DNA from: an uncultured Candidatus Planktophila sp. | GTDB lineage: Bacteria; Actinomycetota; Actinomycetes; Nanopelagicales; Nanopelagicaceae | Assembly: GCA_937927965.1 (NCBI GenBank) | Contig: CALEZA010000024.1 | Location: 1 to 10,192, forward strand | Direction of reading: 5' to 3' | DNA length: 10,192 bases | Part shown: piece after piece, positions 1-7,191 of the stretch | Position numbering within the stretch: position 1 is the first letter of the stretch | How the letters are laid out: every line of letters starts with the position of its first letter | The notes under the pieces: model-generated | Seen by the model: the letters and a program-made list of their open reading frames with translations, nothing else | What the model was told of the DNA's origin: nothing | The model's database searches: none | Position numbers and translations under genes: made by a program

Positions 1-16
1 TTTGTAAGAATGAGCC

Positions 17-1543
17 ATGGACACCAATGACCTTGAGAGTTATTCATCCGAGCAGATCTGGGCTCATCTATCTGAGGCTGAGAATGAGGAGAAGGTAGAT
101 CTGCTGATCGAGCTCTACCACCGTAGCTATAGCGACTCTGAATACATCCAGGCAGCATCACTTGCAGAGCAGGCTGCTGTTGAGGCTGCAAAATGTATGA
201 GCAATTTGCGTGTGGAGAATGCTTACTACAAGCAAGGCATCGCACTCTCTCGTGCTGAGCGATATGAAGATGCGATTGCTGCATACACGCAAGGTCTTAA
301 TGCCTATCAAGAGCCTGACAGCAAAGTGGAGCTCTCAAAGAATCAGTGGGGCATTGCAGCAGCTCTCTATGACAGCAGACGATATGAAGAGGCTGTTGAC
401 TGGGCTCACAAATCTGCAGATAGCGCTGCATCTGAAGAAGCATTTAGCATCGCAGGCCTGAGCAAGTTCCTTGAAGGACGCGCTCTCTATATGGCCGATA
501 ATGAGGAAGCTGCTATTGCAGCCTGTGAAGAGGCGAGAAGTTTCCGTAGGAATGAACAAGAGTTAGAAGAAGTTGCAGAGATCGATGCCTTCCTTGGAGA
601 TATCTATAGCTATCTTGGAAATTACTCAGAGTCAGTAAATCTCCTTCGCAACTGTTTGGTGATTGCAGATGCAACTTCATCTGGAAAAGTTCCACTTTAT
701 TGCTACAAGCTGGGTAACGCTCTCATTGATTCTGGCGAGCTCCTTGAAGCGCGTGAGCATTTGGAGAGAGCACGCAAGCTCTACTCAGAGCGTGAAGATC
801 ATGGCTCTGTTGCAGATTGCTGCTTCTCACTTTCTCGCACCTATCGCGGTCCAGAAGGGCTCGATGATGCTCTCAGTCTGTCTCGCACAGCAGCCTCACT
901 CTGGGATGCAATTGGGTATAACCGTGCTTATCTGAGCGCATTGCAGCGCATTGCAATTCTTCTCTACTCCAAAGAGGAGTATTACTCATCGATTGAGAAT
1001 AATCGCCGCATTATGGAGATGACTAAGGACTTCAGCGCTCACCCAGATAACGCAGATGCCTATGGATGGGCACTACTTCGTATGGTCGATTGCTATCGAG
1101 TGCTCGATGAAGATCAAACATCACTTGATTTCATGGATTCGACAGACCTCTTCGGGCCAGATAGCACTCACAGCGCAAATCTCTGGTTCTACAGCTTGAA
1201 GGCGCGAGCTCTCTTTGAACTCAATCGCCATGAAGAAGCACTTGGTGTTGCAGATACTGGACTTTCGCTGACAGGAAACGATGATGTCAGCGATTGGACA
1301 GCATCACTCTATGCAGTCAAAGCTGAAGTCAGCATGGAACAAAATCGCCCTGATAAGGAGCGACATTTAGCTCATGCGATCGCACTTCTTCTGGCATTTG
1401 ATCGCCCTGTGCATGCAAGCAGACTCTCTGAATACTTCAAACCTGACTTCTCGCCAAAGAAGCAGGACAATATCCTCACTGATGAAGCTAATGAGACTAT
1501 TCGCGGCGGCGACCTCCCTGGCTTTGGCTTTACAGCTAGTTAA
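17..1543 (+). CDS. TPR-repeat protein, cytoplasmic
   Basis: A 508-residue protein built almost wholly of tetratricopeptide-like helical pairs. There is no signal peptide or membrane segment, so it is probably a cytoplasmic scaffold or peptide-binding protein. Recognisable repeats lie near residues 68-95 (with ERYEDAIAAY), 108-136 (RRYEEAVDWA), 150-178, 189-217 (GNYSESVNLL), 228-257 (GELLEAREHLERARKLY), 265-297, 307-335, 388-418 (NRHEEALGVADTGL) and 427-456. The ATG at 17 is the first usable start: the ATG at 10 runs into a stop. There is no clear Shine-Dalgarno sequence; TAAGAA sits 6 nt before the ATG and partly resembles the leaderless -10 elements seen elsewhere in the window. The stop codon overlaps the ribosome binding site of the next gene, so the two are probably co-transcribed. 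The partner of this TPR protein is unknown. Fold confidence is high; function is not assignable. Confidence 0.9.
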   Translation: MDTNDLESYSSEQIWAHLSEAENEEKVDLLIELYHRSYSDSEYIQAASLAEQAAVEAAKCMSNLRVENAYYKQGIALSRAERYEDAIAAYTQGLNAYQEPDSKVELSKNQWGIAAALYDSRRYEEAVDWAHKSADSAASEEAFSIAGLSKFLEGRALYMADNEEAAIAACEEARSFRRNEQELEEVAEIDAFLGDIYSYLGNYSESVNLLRNCLVIADATSSGKVPLYCYKLGNALIDSGELLEAREHLERARKLYSEREDHGSVADCCFSLSRTYRGPEGLDDALSLSRTAASLWDAIGYNRAYLSALQRIAILLYSKEEYYSSIENNRRIMEMTKDFSAHPDNADAYGWALLRMVDCYRVLDEDQTSLDFMDSTDLFGPDSTHSANLWFYSLKARALFELNRHEEALGVADTGLSLTGNDDVSDWTASLYAVKAEVSMEQNRPDKERHLAHAIALLLAFDRPVHASRLSEYFKPDFSPKKQDNILTDEANETIRGGDLPGFGFTAS

Positions 1544-1547
1544 GGGA
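1542..1547 (+). promoter_or_regulatory. Ribosome binding site of the zinc-ribbon gene
   Basis: AAGGGA overlaps the TAA stop of the TPR gene and lies 5 nt before the GTG at 1553. It supports a GTG start and translation coupled to the upstream gene. Confidence 0.6.
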
Positions 1548-1552
1548 TAACA

Positions 1553-2374
1553 GTGGCGAAAAAAGCGGTAGCAAAGAAGGCCCCTGCAAAGAAGGCTGCC
1601 GCAAAGAAAGCACCTGCGAAGAAGGCACCCGTGAAGAAGGTGGCACAGAAGAAGAGTGCCATCAATTCCAGTGATGTGGACACTTTCTTCGTCTCCATGA
1701 CTCGCACATATATAGGCTTTGAAGATCTCTTTGATGGACTTCATTTTGATGAGGCTTTCCTAGCAAACACTAAATTTGATTATGAGGAGCTCAAAGAAGA
1801 TTTCATCTATGGCTTTATCTACGAAAGCGCGGATGAAGTCATTGAAAATGGCTCAATCGTTATTCTCCTTGAGGAGAATGTCCAAGTTCATGCCTATGGC
1901 AAGTGCAAGTGCGGACATCGCTTTGATGAGGTTAATTTTGGTGAGACGAGATTTTGCAGCGAGTGTGGTGCCAAGAGGGGCCAATCACCAACAGATTCCT
2001 TTACATCTCTCCCAGAAGATTACAAGCGAGTGATCAAGGGTGACCCAAAGAAGTTTCCACTGCGTTGGACGCTCTTGGTGGAAGATCATGTGAAGAGACT
2101 TGGTGGATCACGCTTCTTAAGTCAGAGCGCTGTCGTTGAGCGCGTTCTCAAGATCGCCAATACTACTTTTGATGAGCTTCAGGCTGTACTTCCTAATGAA
2201 AGTATCTGGGAGAGTGAGAACTGTGAAGAGGGAGCAGAATCAACTTGGGCATCATGGGTGGGTAACTGCTCAAAGTGTTCAGAGCCCTTTAAGCCTCTTG
2301 AGAAGTTCTGCGCCCTCTGTGGCAATAAGCAGCCTTGGTTTAACAAGGGATATCCAGTTACTTACACAGAATAA
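1553..2374 (+). CDS. Zinc-ribbon protein with histone H1-like basic tail
   Basis: A 273-residue protein that I do not recognise as a named family. Residues 1-35 are an Ala/Lys/Pro tail with repeated AKKA/PAKKA units, like the nucleic-acid-binding tails of histone H1-like and actinobacterial HU proteins. Residues about 40-115 form an acidic, aromatic-rich domain. Two potential zinc sites follow: C118-x-C120 with C135-xx-C138, and C239-xx-C242 with C253-xx-C256. A helical stretch lies between them (about 170-212). The start is GTG at 1553, chosen because AAGGGA at 1542-1547 lies 5 nt upstream and the basic tail begins at once. The gene lies 9 nt after the TPR gene. The tail suggests contact with DNA or RNA and the ribbons suggest a binding or scaffold role; both are inference. 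No catalytic motif is visible. Confidence 0.85.
   Translation: MAKKAVAKKAPAKKAAAKKAPAKKAPVKKVAQKKSAINSSDVDTFFVSMTRTYIGFEDLFDGLHFDEAFLANTKFDYEELKEDFIYGFIYESADEVIENGSIVILLEENVQVHAYGKCKCGHRFDEVNFGETRFCSECGAKRGQSPTDSFTSLPEDYKRVIKGDPKKFPLRWTLLVEDHVKRLGGSRFLSQSAVVERVLKIANTTFDELQAVLPNESIWESENCEEGAESTWASWVGNCSKCSEPFKPLEKFCALCGNKQPWFNKGYPVTYTE
1556..1642 (+). repeat. Imperfect tandem repeat encoding the AKKA/PAKKA tail
   Basis: Runs of roughly 15 bp based on aagaaggc/gcaaagaa encode successive Lys-Lys-Ala units. Third positions vary between copies (ccc/cct, gca/gcg/gcc), so the repeat is kept at the protein level and is not a fresh DNA expansion. Confidence 0.7.
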
Positions 2375-2414
2375 GTGAGCCTGTAGGCGAGCTTTCCAAA
2401 CTTATCTTCGAAAT

Positions 2415-2444
2415 TAGACCTCCAGACTTGGCGTCCAATACCCT
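2415..2444 (+). promoter_or_regulatory. Putative promoter for a leaderless start at 2451
   Basis: TACCCT (2439-2444) fits the actinobacterial -10 pattern TANNNT and ends exactly 6 nt before the ATG at 2451, so transcription would begin at or next to the start codon. TAGACC (2415-2420) matches four of six -35 bases with an 18-bp spacer. There is no Shine-Dalgarno sequence before this gene, which agrees with leaderless translation. Inferred from sequence only. Confidence 0.5.
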
Positions 2445-2450
2445 TGACCC

Positions 2451-3356
2451 ATGATTATCTGGCTCCGTCGTCGCTTTAAAGCCTCGCCGTTGATTGCCTT
2501 TTATCTCTCCATTTTGATGGTGGCACCTCAATATCCCGCACAAGCTGCACCTGTCTATGGTTTTACTGCAGTCAGCAATAGATGTATCAATGCATATACC
2601 TCTGAAATTTATGGCAGTCGATACATCGTTAACCGAACAACAAGAATTACTGCGATTCTTGCTCAAATTGGATCTGCAAGCACCACAAACTTTCCCAGCT
2701 CAAAATTTCACATCCGCGCAGATTCAGGTACAGCTGGCGCAGGAGCAATCTTGGAAACCTTCACGCCTTCGAATGCGACTGCAGGAGTCGCTCGCTTTGT
2801 GGGATCAAGAACTGTCACAGCAGGAACTAAATTCTGGGTAACCCCTGGACAGAGCCACTCTGTTCTTGGCGGATGCTACGGGCAGCCGATTCCATCAGCA
2901 GATATCAGTGGTGATGGAAGTTTTACCCTCGATAGCGTCACGGGTCTCAGCACCGTTTACTACATTATGTCGAATAATGGCGGAACAGCATTTGGAACGA
3001 CAGGTAGTGCAAATTTCCTCTTTCAAATTGGAATAGAAATTTCTGGTGAGGAGACTTCCACCATAACAGTCTCAGGAATTTCTCCTAATGTTTCGCCTTT
3101 AATTTATAAGAGTAGCTATACCCTCACAGCAACTCTGAGTACCCCAGGCAAAACTACTTTCTATGCTCAAGGTAAGACCATTACTGGCTGCAAGAACATC
3201 ACTTGGGCAACAACAACTGCCACCTGCACCTGGAAGCCAGCACTCCATGGAGCCATCTCGGTCTATGCCACTTTAAAGCCAACCGATTCAAATATTTCAG
3301 CATCCACCTCTCCGACTCGCTCCTTTGGAGTGGATCGACGCTCGACTTCTCGATAA
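2451..3356 (+). CDS. Secreted beta-rich protein with C-terminal 'GC...TCTWKP' module
   Basis: A 301-residue exported protein. Basic residues (RRRFK) precede a hydrophobic stretch (about 13-26), and AQA followed by AP at 32/33 is a good signal peptidase I site. Residues about 35-198 form a Ser/Thr/Gly-rich beta region (NRTTRITAIL, then GAGAILETF, then GTKFWVTPGQ) that resembles 'choice-of-anchor' type surface domains; C45 and C142 could form a disulfide. Residues about 204-301 are a separate module with C247 and C259 (GC, then TCTWKP) ending in RRSTSR. This module recurs at the C-terminus of the large secreted protein at 4588-6450. There is no LPXTG motif and no C-terminal membrane segment, so it is released or held non-covalently. 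The start fits the leaderless promoter pattern. Function is unknown; a surface or adhesion role is inference. Confidence 0.85.
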   Translation: MIIWLRRRFKASPLIAFYLSILMVAPQYPAQAAPVYGFTAVSNRCINAYTSEIYGSRYIVNRTTRITAILAQIGSASTTNFPSSKFHIRADSGTAGAGAILETFTPSNATAGVARFVGSRTVTAGTKFWVTPGQSHSVLGGCYGQPIPSADISGDGSFTLDSVTGLSTVYYIMSNNGGTAFGTTGSANFLFQIGIEISGEETSTITVSGISPNVSPLIYKSSYTLTATLSTPGKTTFYAQGKTITGCKNITWATTTATCTWKPALHGAISVYATLKPTDSNISASTSPTRSFGVDRRSTSR

Positions 3357-3396
3357 CTCTTATGCACTTGGGCTCGCTGCATGAGAGCTTTCGCTG

Positions 3397-3402
3397 TACT
3401 TT
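3397..3402 (+). promoter_or_regulatory. Putative -10 element for a leaderless start at 3408
   Basis: TACTTT (TANNNT), preceded by TG at 3395-3396, ends 5 nt before the ATG at 3408. No Shine-Dalgarno sequence lies before either candidate ATG of the PsiE-family gene, so this element favours the downstream start. No convincing -35 is visible. Confidence 0.4.
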
Positions 3403-3407
3403 TGACT

Positions 3408-3881
3408 ATGGAAAAAGAAAAGAATCTTGATATCGAGACATCAATACTTCCACTGAAGTATGTAGATTTAATTGAAGATGTATTTCACGCAGTCTTAGCT
3501 GTTGCGCTCTTTCTGATCGGTCTCGGTGCCTTCTTCTTTAGCATCAAGCGACTTTTAGAGACTGATCCCTTCTTCCCCAATGGAATGATTCAAGGCGTCA
3601 ACGATGTGCTCTTTATCGTGATCATCCTTGAGATTCTTCGCACGGTCATCTCTCGCTTTACAGATGGTGTTTATCAGCTCGATAAGTTTTTGATAATCGG
3701 TGTGATTGCAGCGGTTCGACATATCCTCACGGTAGGTGCATCCCTCACTCTGGAGTCCACTAAGTCAGATGAGGCCTTTAAGCGCTCCATCTATGAGATG
3801 GGCCTTAACGCAGGAATAGTTGTTGCACTTGTCTTTGCCATCTATCTCTCAAAATCTGCTCACCGTAAGCGAGTGGAGTAG
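3408..3881 (+). CDS. PsiE-family integral membrane protein
   Basis: A 157-residue protein of the phosphate-starvation-inducible PsiE family (E. coli PsiE is the namesake; its biochemical role is unknown). Four membrane helices are visible: near VFHAVLAVALFLIGLGAFFF, VNDVLFIVIILEILRTVI, KFLIIGVIAAVRHILTVGA and NAGIVVALVFAIYL. The family signature is the ILEILRTVISRF segment followed by LIIGVIAAVRHIL. The charged N-terminus and KRVE tail are probably cytoplasmic. An in-frame ATG at 3381 would add nine residues (MRAFAVLLT), but it has no ribosome binding site. The ATG at 3408 is chosen because TACTTT lies 5 nt before it. The gene ends 22 nt before the UbiA-family gene. No Pho box could be recognised, so phosphate control is not shown. 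Confidence 0.85.
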   Translation: MEKEKNLDIETSILPLKYVDLIEDVFHAVLAVALFLIGLGAFFFSIKRLLETDPFFPNGMIQGVNDVLFIVIILEILRTVISRFTDGVYQLDKFLIIGVIAAVRHILTVGASLTLESTKSDEAFKRSIYEMGLNAGIVVALVFAIYLSKSAHRKRVE

Positions 3882-3891
3882 CTCTCTGTCA

Positions 3892-3897
3892 TAGGGT
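3892..3897 (+). promoter_or_regulatory. Putative -10 element (or SD) for the UbiA-family gene
   Basis: TAGGGT fits TANNNT and ends 6 nt before the GTG at 3904, as for other leaderless-type starts here. The same bases contain AGGG 7 nt before the GTG, so a Shine-Dalgarno reading is equally possible. The sequence alone does not decide. Confidence 0.35.
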
Positions 3898-3903
3898 GAG
3901 CAT

Positions 3904-4578
3904 GTGAAGAAGACAATTATCGGCTTAGCTAAGGCGAGCCACTTTGGTCCCACACTGCTTGTCACCACACTCAGCTACTTCTTCGCCCAACTCTTCTGGT
4001 GGGAAGGGCCATCACTTCTTATTGCCTTCGGAGTATTTCTAGGGCAGTTAGTGGTGGGCTGGAGTAATGACCTCATCGATTACGAAGATGATCTGCGCCA
4101 TCAGCGAATGAATAAGCCTTTGATGGCTGAATTGATTTCACGCAGCCTCCTGCAGAGAGCTCTCAAGATTGTTCTTCCACTAGCTCTTCTAATCAATCTC
4201 TTTGGACCTCTTGGATTGATTGGGGGAGGCCTATCTATCTTTGCTATTGGATGGGCTGTTGCATATAACTTCTACTTTAAGTTCACTCTTCTCTCTTGGC
4301 TTCCCTATGCAATCGCATTTGCAGCTCTTCCATCTTCCATGGCTCTCTCCAAGGACTATCTGCCACCTATGTGGATGTGGGCAGGGGGTGCGCTCTTAGG
4401 TGTTGCAGCACATTTCTTAAATGTGATTAAAGATATGAAGCAAGATCACATGAGTGGCATCAAAGGATTCCCGCAAAGATGTGGAACCCAAGGCTCCCTC
4501 CTTATCGCGCTCACCTTGATTGCATTAGCAATCGCTCTTCTGCGCTCATCAGATCTCACGCTCCCGCCTGTGCTATAA
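3904..4578 (+). CDS. UbiA-family prenyltransferase, short form
   Basis: A 224-residue membrane protein of the UbiA superfamily, which moves prenyl groups from polyprenyl diphosphates to aromatic or other acceptors inside the membrane. The first Asp-rich motif is NDLIDYEDD (N55, D56, D59, D63), matching NDxxDxxxD for Mg-diphosphate binding. The second is around D177-xxx-D181 (KDMKQDHMSGIKGFP). About seven membrane helices can be counted, the last at residues 198-213. Most family members have nine helices and about 280-300 residues, so this protein appears to lack the last two. The stop at 4576-4578 lies inside the -10 of the next gene, and I see no continuation in another frame. The start is GTG at 3904, since the overlapping ATG at 3902 runs into TGA. 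The substrate (quinone, heme, carotenoid or lipid) cannot be told from sequence or neighbours. Confidence 0.85.
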   Translation: MKKTIIGLAKASHFGPTLLVTTLSYFFAQLFWWEGPSLLIAFGVFLGQLVVGWSNDLIDYEDDLRHQRMNKPLMAELISRSLLQRALKIVLPLALLINLFGPLGLIGGGLSIFAIGWAVAYNFYFKFTLLSWLPYAIAFAALPSSMALSKDYLPPMWMWAGGALLGVAAHFLNVIKDMKQDHMSGIKGFPQRCGTQGSLLIALTLIALAIALLRSSDLTLPPVL

Positions 4579-4581
4579 AAT
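4576..4581 (+). promoter_or_regulatory. Putative -10 element for a leaderless start at 4588
   Basis: TAAAAT ends exactly 6 nt before the ATG at 4588, and TG occurs at 4571-4572. It overlaps the UbiA-family stop codon. No Shine-Dalgarno sequence precedes the ATG (only aatccc). The -35 region is poor. Confidence 0.5.
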
Positions 4582-4587
4582 AATCCC

Positions 4588-6450
4588 ATGCGCAGAATCT
4601 GGATATTTTCACTCCTGTCTGCACTCATCCTGCCCACAGCCTTCTTTATCTATCCATCCCATGCAGCCACACTGACAATCACAATCGACCCCAACACCTA
4701 CTCTGGCTCAGGAAATGTCATTGACTCAACATCAGGCATCTCTGGCACGCCTTCAAATGTGACATTCTCATCATCTACCAATTGTGGAATCTTCACTTTC
4801 TCGGGCGCATCAAAGATAACTTTCCCCACCACCAACTTTGGATCCCAATTTTCAGTTTCTGCATGGATTAAGCCAAGTGCAAAATTCAGCATCAATACAT
4901 TAATTGCAACAGCTGGTTCAGGGCTTTCAACTAATGGATTCAAGTTAGGGTGGAATGAATGGCAGACCAGCAGCCTCAGGCTCTTGGCTGAAAACGGCAA
5001 TGGAACATCTGGAACTGCAACAATTTCAAGTAACGCAGCTGTCGTAAATGACACATGGCAGCATCTAGTTTTCACCATTGATGTGAGCACTCGTGCCATC
5101 AAGATGTATAAAGATGGGCAGCCTGTCAGCAATGATGGGACTTTGTTATCGTCAAACCCCACCATGAATGCCAGCTTCTTTATTGGTGCGATGACCGACT
5201 CTTCTTACTACATGAATGCTCAACTCGGCATCATGAAGATCTACTCCACTGTCCTCACAGATGCTGAGGTGACATCAGATTACAACTCCACCTCAGCGCG
5301 ATATGCAGCAATCCCCACATGTCCTGCTGTTGCAGCACCATCTAATTCATCTGCTCCCACCATCAGCGGTACCACCGCCTATAACTCAGTACTGACTGCA
5401 GCAAATGGAACTTGGACAGGAAATCCAACCGGCTACACATACCAATGGCAGAGAGCCTCGACTGTGGGAGGCACCTACTCCAATATCTCTGGAGCAACCA
5501 GCTCTACCTACACACTCACTTCATCAGATGTTGGTAACTTCATCAAAGTCCAAGTCACAGCCACCAATTCTGGTGGCTCGACGAGTGCGACTTCATCGGC
5601 TACTGTAGCCATCTCAAAAGCAACTCAAGCAACGCTCTCCTTCACCTCAAGTGCCAGCAGTAAGACTTATCCATACACACAAGCTCTAACTCTCACCCCA
5701 AGCGGTGGATCTGGAACAGGCACGGTCAAATCTGCTATTGCAGCAGGAGGCACTGCAACAGGGTGTTCACTTTCTGATTCCTCAACTGCGCCCACTATTA
5801 GCGCCACAACAAATGGAACTTGTTTAATTACCGTTGCCAAGGATGCAGATAGCAACTACCTCATCGCCACATCGGCAACAGTGACCTTCACCTTCAACAG
5901 GGCAACGCCCACAACACTGACAATCACCACCACGGTGGGCACCTATCTAGAGAATCTCGCCTTAGCCACTTCTGGCGGACAGAGCACAGCAAGTGATACC
6001 TACTCTGTCACTTCAGGTCCCTGCACCGTTTCAGGGTCCACGCTCTCATCGAGTGCATGGGGCACTTGTTATGTGACGGCATATAGAGCAGCAGATAGTT
6101 ACTACGCAGCCTCACAATCGAGCTCAACTGCTATAACGATAAATAAGGCTCGTCCCACAGCAAACTTCACATTCTCCACAGCACCTGAATATCGCAAAGC
6201 GACCACTATCTCCGTAGTGATGTCTACTGCGAGTACGGTGAAGTTTCTCCTTAATGGAAAAGCGCTACCTGGATGTCAATCAAAGGTAGCCAATGCAGGC
6301 AATAGCTACACGGCCACCTGTCTCTGGAAACCCTCCACGCGAAACTACGCAACCATCACTATGCAGGTGACCCCAGTAAGTTCTAGCTACTTCACCAGCA
6401 GGCTTGAGAGCCCCACCTTCTTGATTAAGGCGAGATCTGCTACGCGTTAG
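4588..6450 (+). CDS. Large secreted LamG / Ig-like repeat surface protein
   Basis: A 620-residue exported protein. The signal peptide has RR near the N-terminus, a hydrophobic core (residues 5-22) and a likely cleavage after SHA at 26. Residues about 28-235 are a LamG/concanavalin-like jelly roll: FSVSAWIKP, DTWQHLVFTID, IKMYKDGQPV, then FFIGAMTD and GIMKIYSTVLTDAEV are the usual strands. Residues about 252-342 are an actinobacterial Ig-like repeat (GTWTGNPTGYTYQWQR, then STYTLTSSDVG and IKVQVTATNSGG). Two further beta repeats follow (about 345-432 and 433-520), each with a cysteine pair and ending near a short N-[RK]-A linker. Residues 522-620 are the same module as the end of the 2451-3356 protein (C563, C578, LWKP, final ARSATR). 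There is no sorting motif or terminal anchor. A glycan-binding or adhesion role is likely from the fold class; the ligand is unknown. Confidence 0.9.
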   Translation: MRRIWIFSLLSALILPTAFFIYPSHAATLTITIDPNTYSGSGNVIDSTSGISGTPSNVTFSSSTNCGIFTFSGASKITFPTTNFGSQFSVSAWIKPSAKFSINTLIATAGSGLSTNGFKLGWNEWQTSSLRLLAENGNGTSGTATISSNAAVVNDTWQHLVFTIDVSTRAIKMYKDGQPVSNDGTLLSSNPTMNASFFIGAMTDSSYYMNAQLGIMKIYSTVLTDAEVTSDYNSTSARYAAIPTCPAVAAPSNSSAPTISGTTAYNSVLTAANGTWTGNPTGYTYQWQRASTVGGTYSNISGATSSTYTLTSSDVGNFIKVQVTATNSGGSTSATSSATVAISKATQATLSFTSSASSKTYPYTQALTLTPSGGSGTGTVKSAIAAGGTATGCSLSDSSTAPTISATTNGTCLITVAKDADSNYLIATSATVTFTFNRATPTTLTITTTVGTYLENLALATSGGQSTASDTYSVTSGPCTVSGSTLSSSAWGTCYVTAYRAADSYYAASQSSSTAITINKARPTANFTFSTAPEYRKATTISVVMSTASTVKFLLNGKALPGCQSKVANAGNSYTATCLWKPSTRNYATITMQVTPVSSSYFTSRLESPTFLIKARSATR

Positions 6451-6462
6451 TGGAGCTGCTCT

Positions 6463-6479
6463 TTAGAGAATCACTCTAA
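6463..6479. terminator. Weak hairpin between convergent genes
   Basis: TTAGAG (6463-6468) and CTCTAA (6474-6479) are perfect inverted copies around a 5-nt loop, between the LamG gene and the end of the minus-strand cassette; the right half overlaps the last codons of that cassette. The stem is short and AT-rich with no T-run, so it is at best a weak bidirectional terminator. Confidence 0.25.
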
Positions 6480-7148
6480 GTACTCACTATGTATTTCACA
6501 CTCTTCGACTGCATCAATATCTGCCTCACTAAGAGAAAAACATTTGTTGCAGATAAGGCCGCAACCCCATTCACAATCTTCCATGCAGTTTACTTCGTCG
6601 CATTCAGGACATTGAGAATCAAAGGTGAATTCTCTAACTACCTTGCCATTAATTATTTGGGCCTCACCTCCCCCACCTGTCTCTTCTCTGTAAAACAGTT
6701 GGATAAGGATTTCAGGGTACTGAGAGGATAAATTTACTAAAGCAGGAATTGGCACAGACCAGGCAGTACTAAAGCTATATATTATTGCTTTGCCGTTATC
6801 TTCCATCTCAGTATCGTTCAGTGACGAATCTTGGTCTGCATTTGCGACATCCCACATGGTTCCCCAGTTGCGCTCATTCCAATCCTTCCAGTGATCCGAT
6901 TCGGAAGAGTCGTTTGATTCGTTGAGAAGCGGTTGACCAAAGTAGGCTTCCAAGTTGGTCGGTTTGATGATGTTCCAAAATGCAAAGACAGGGTTCTTGA
7001 ATTCTGTAGCTTCCTGCTCCATTTTTCCGCTGTATGCATTCCAGCTATCGCTATAAGTTGTAAACGGTTGGTTGAGCTGAGACTTCAACCTTTGTAACTG
7101 ATCGGGCTCACCTTGAATATTAATTGCGTTATATACCCAATTCGGCAT
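6471..7148 (-). CDS. Api92/DUF1281-like phage-type protein with C-terminal Cys cluster
   Basis: A 225-residue protein. The N-terminus MPNWVYNAINIQG, then FAFWNIIKP, NWGTMWDV, FSTAWSVPIPALVNLSSQYP and LFYREETGGGG follow the Api92-like (DUF1281/YubB-type) pattern found in phages, plasmids and accessory islands. Their function is poorly known. The C-terminus (residues 176-225) adds a cluster of seven cysteines (C180, C183, C188, C192, C196, C200, C203) that looks able to bind zinc, and then an acidic tail. The start ATG at 7148 has GGAAAGGGG on the minus strand about 9 nt upstream. It lies 43 bp downstream of the other minus-strand gene and probably shares its transcript. The opposite orientation and AT-richer sequence relative to its neighbours suggest lateral gain. 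The family call is from motif memory. Confidence 0.75.
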   Translation of the reverse strand: MPNWVYNAINIQGEPDQLQRLKSQLNQPFTTYSDSWNAYSGKMEQEATEFKNPVFAFWNIIKPTNLEAYFGQPLLNESNDSSESDHWKDWNERNWGTMWDVANADQDSSLNDTEMEDNGKAIIYSFSTAWSVPIPALVNLSSQYPEILIQLFYREETGGGGEAQIINGKVVREFTFDSQCPECDEVNCMEDCEWGCGLICNKCFSLSEADIDAVEECEIHSEYLE

Positions 7149-7191
7149 GACTAAGCACCCCTTTCCATTAGACCTATGGTAGGACTAGCTA

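Noticed and set aside
1556..1642. Possible CRISPR or tandem DNA repeat
   Set aside because: Units are about 15 bp, contiguous, without spacers, and explained by the AKKA/PAKKA protein tail.
1367..1744. 125-residue open frame on the minus strand with Leu/Cys-rich repeats
   Set aside because: It is the reverse reading of the lysine-rich repeat and of the end of the TPR gene; both plus-strand genes have good domains and starts, and the antisense frame has none.
2360..2450. Terminator after the zinc-ribbon gene
   Set aside because: Only very short inverted matches (ACTTA/TAAGT and GCCTGTAGGC) without a T-tract; too weak to list.
4698..5165. 155-residue open frame on the minus strand inside the LamG region
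   Set aside because: Antisense to a clear LamG domain, with no ribosome binding site or recognisable motif.
5340..6150. Possible recent internal duplication in the large secreted protein
   Set aside because: The Ig-like repeats resemble one another at protein level only; no long DNA identity between them was seen.
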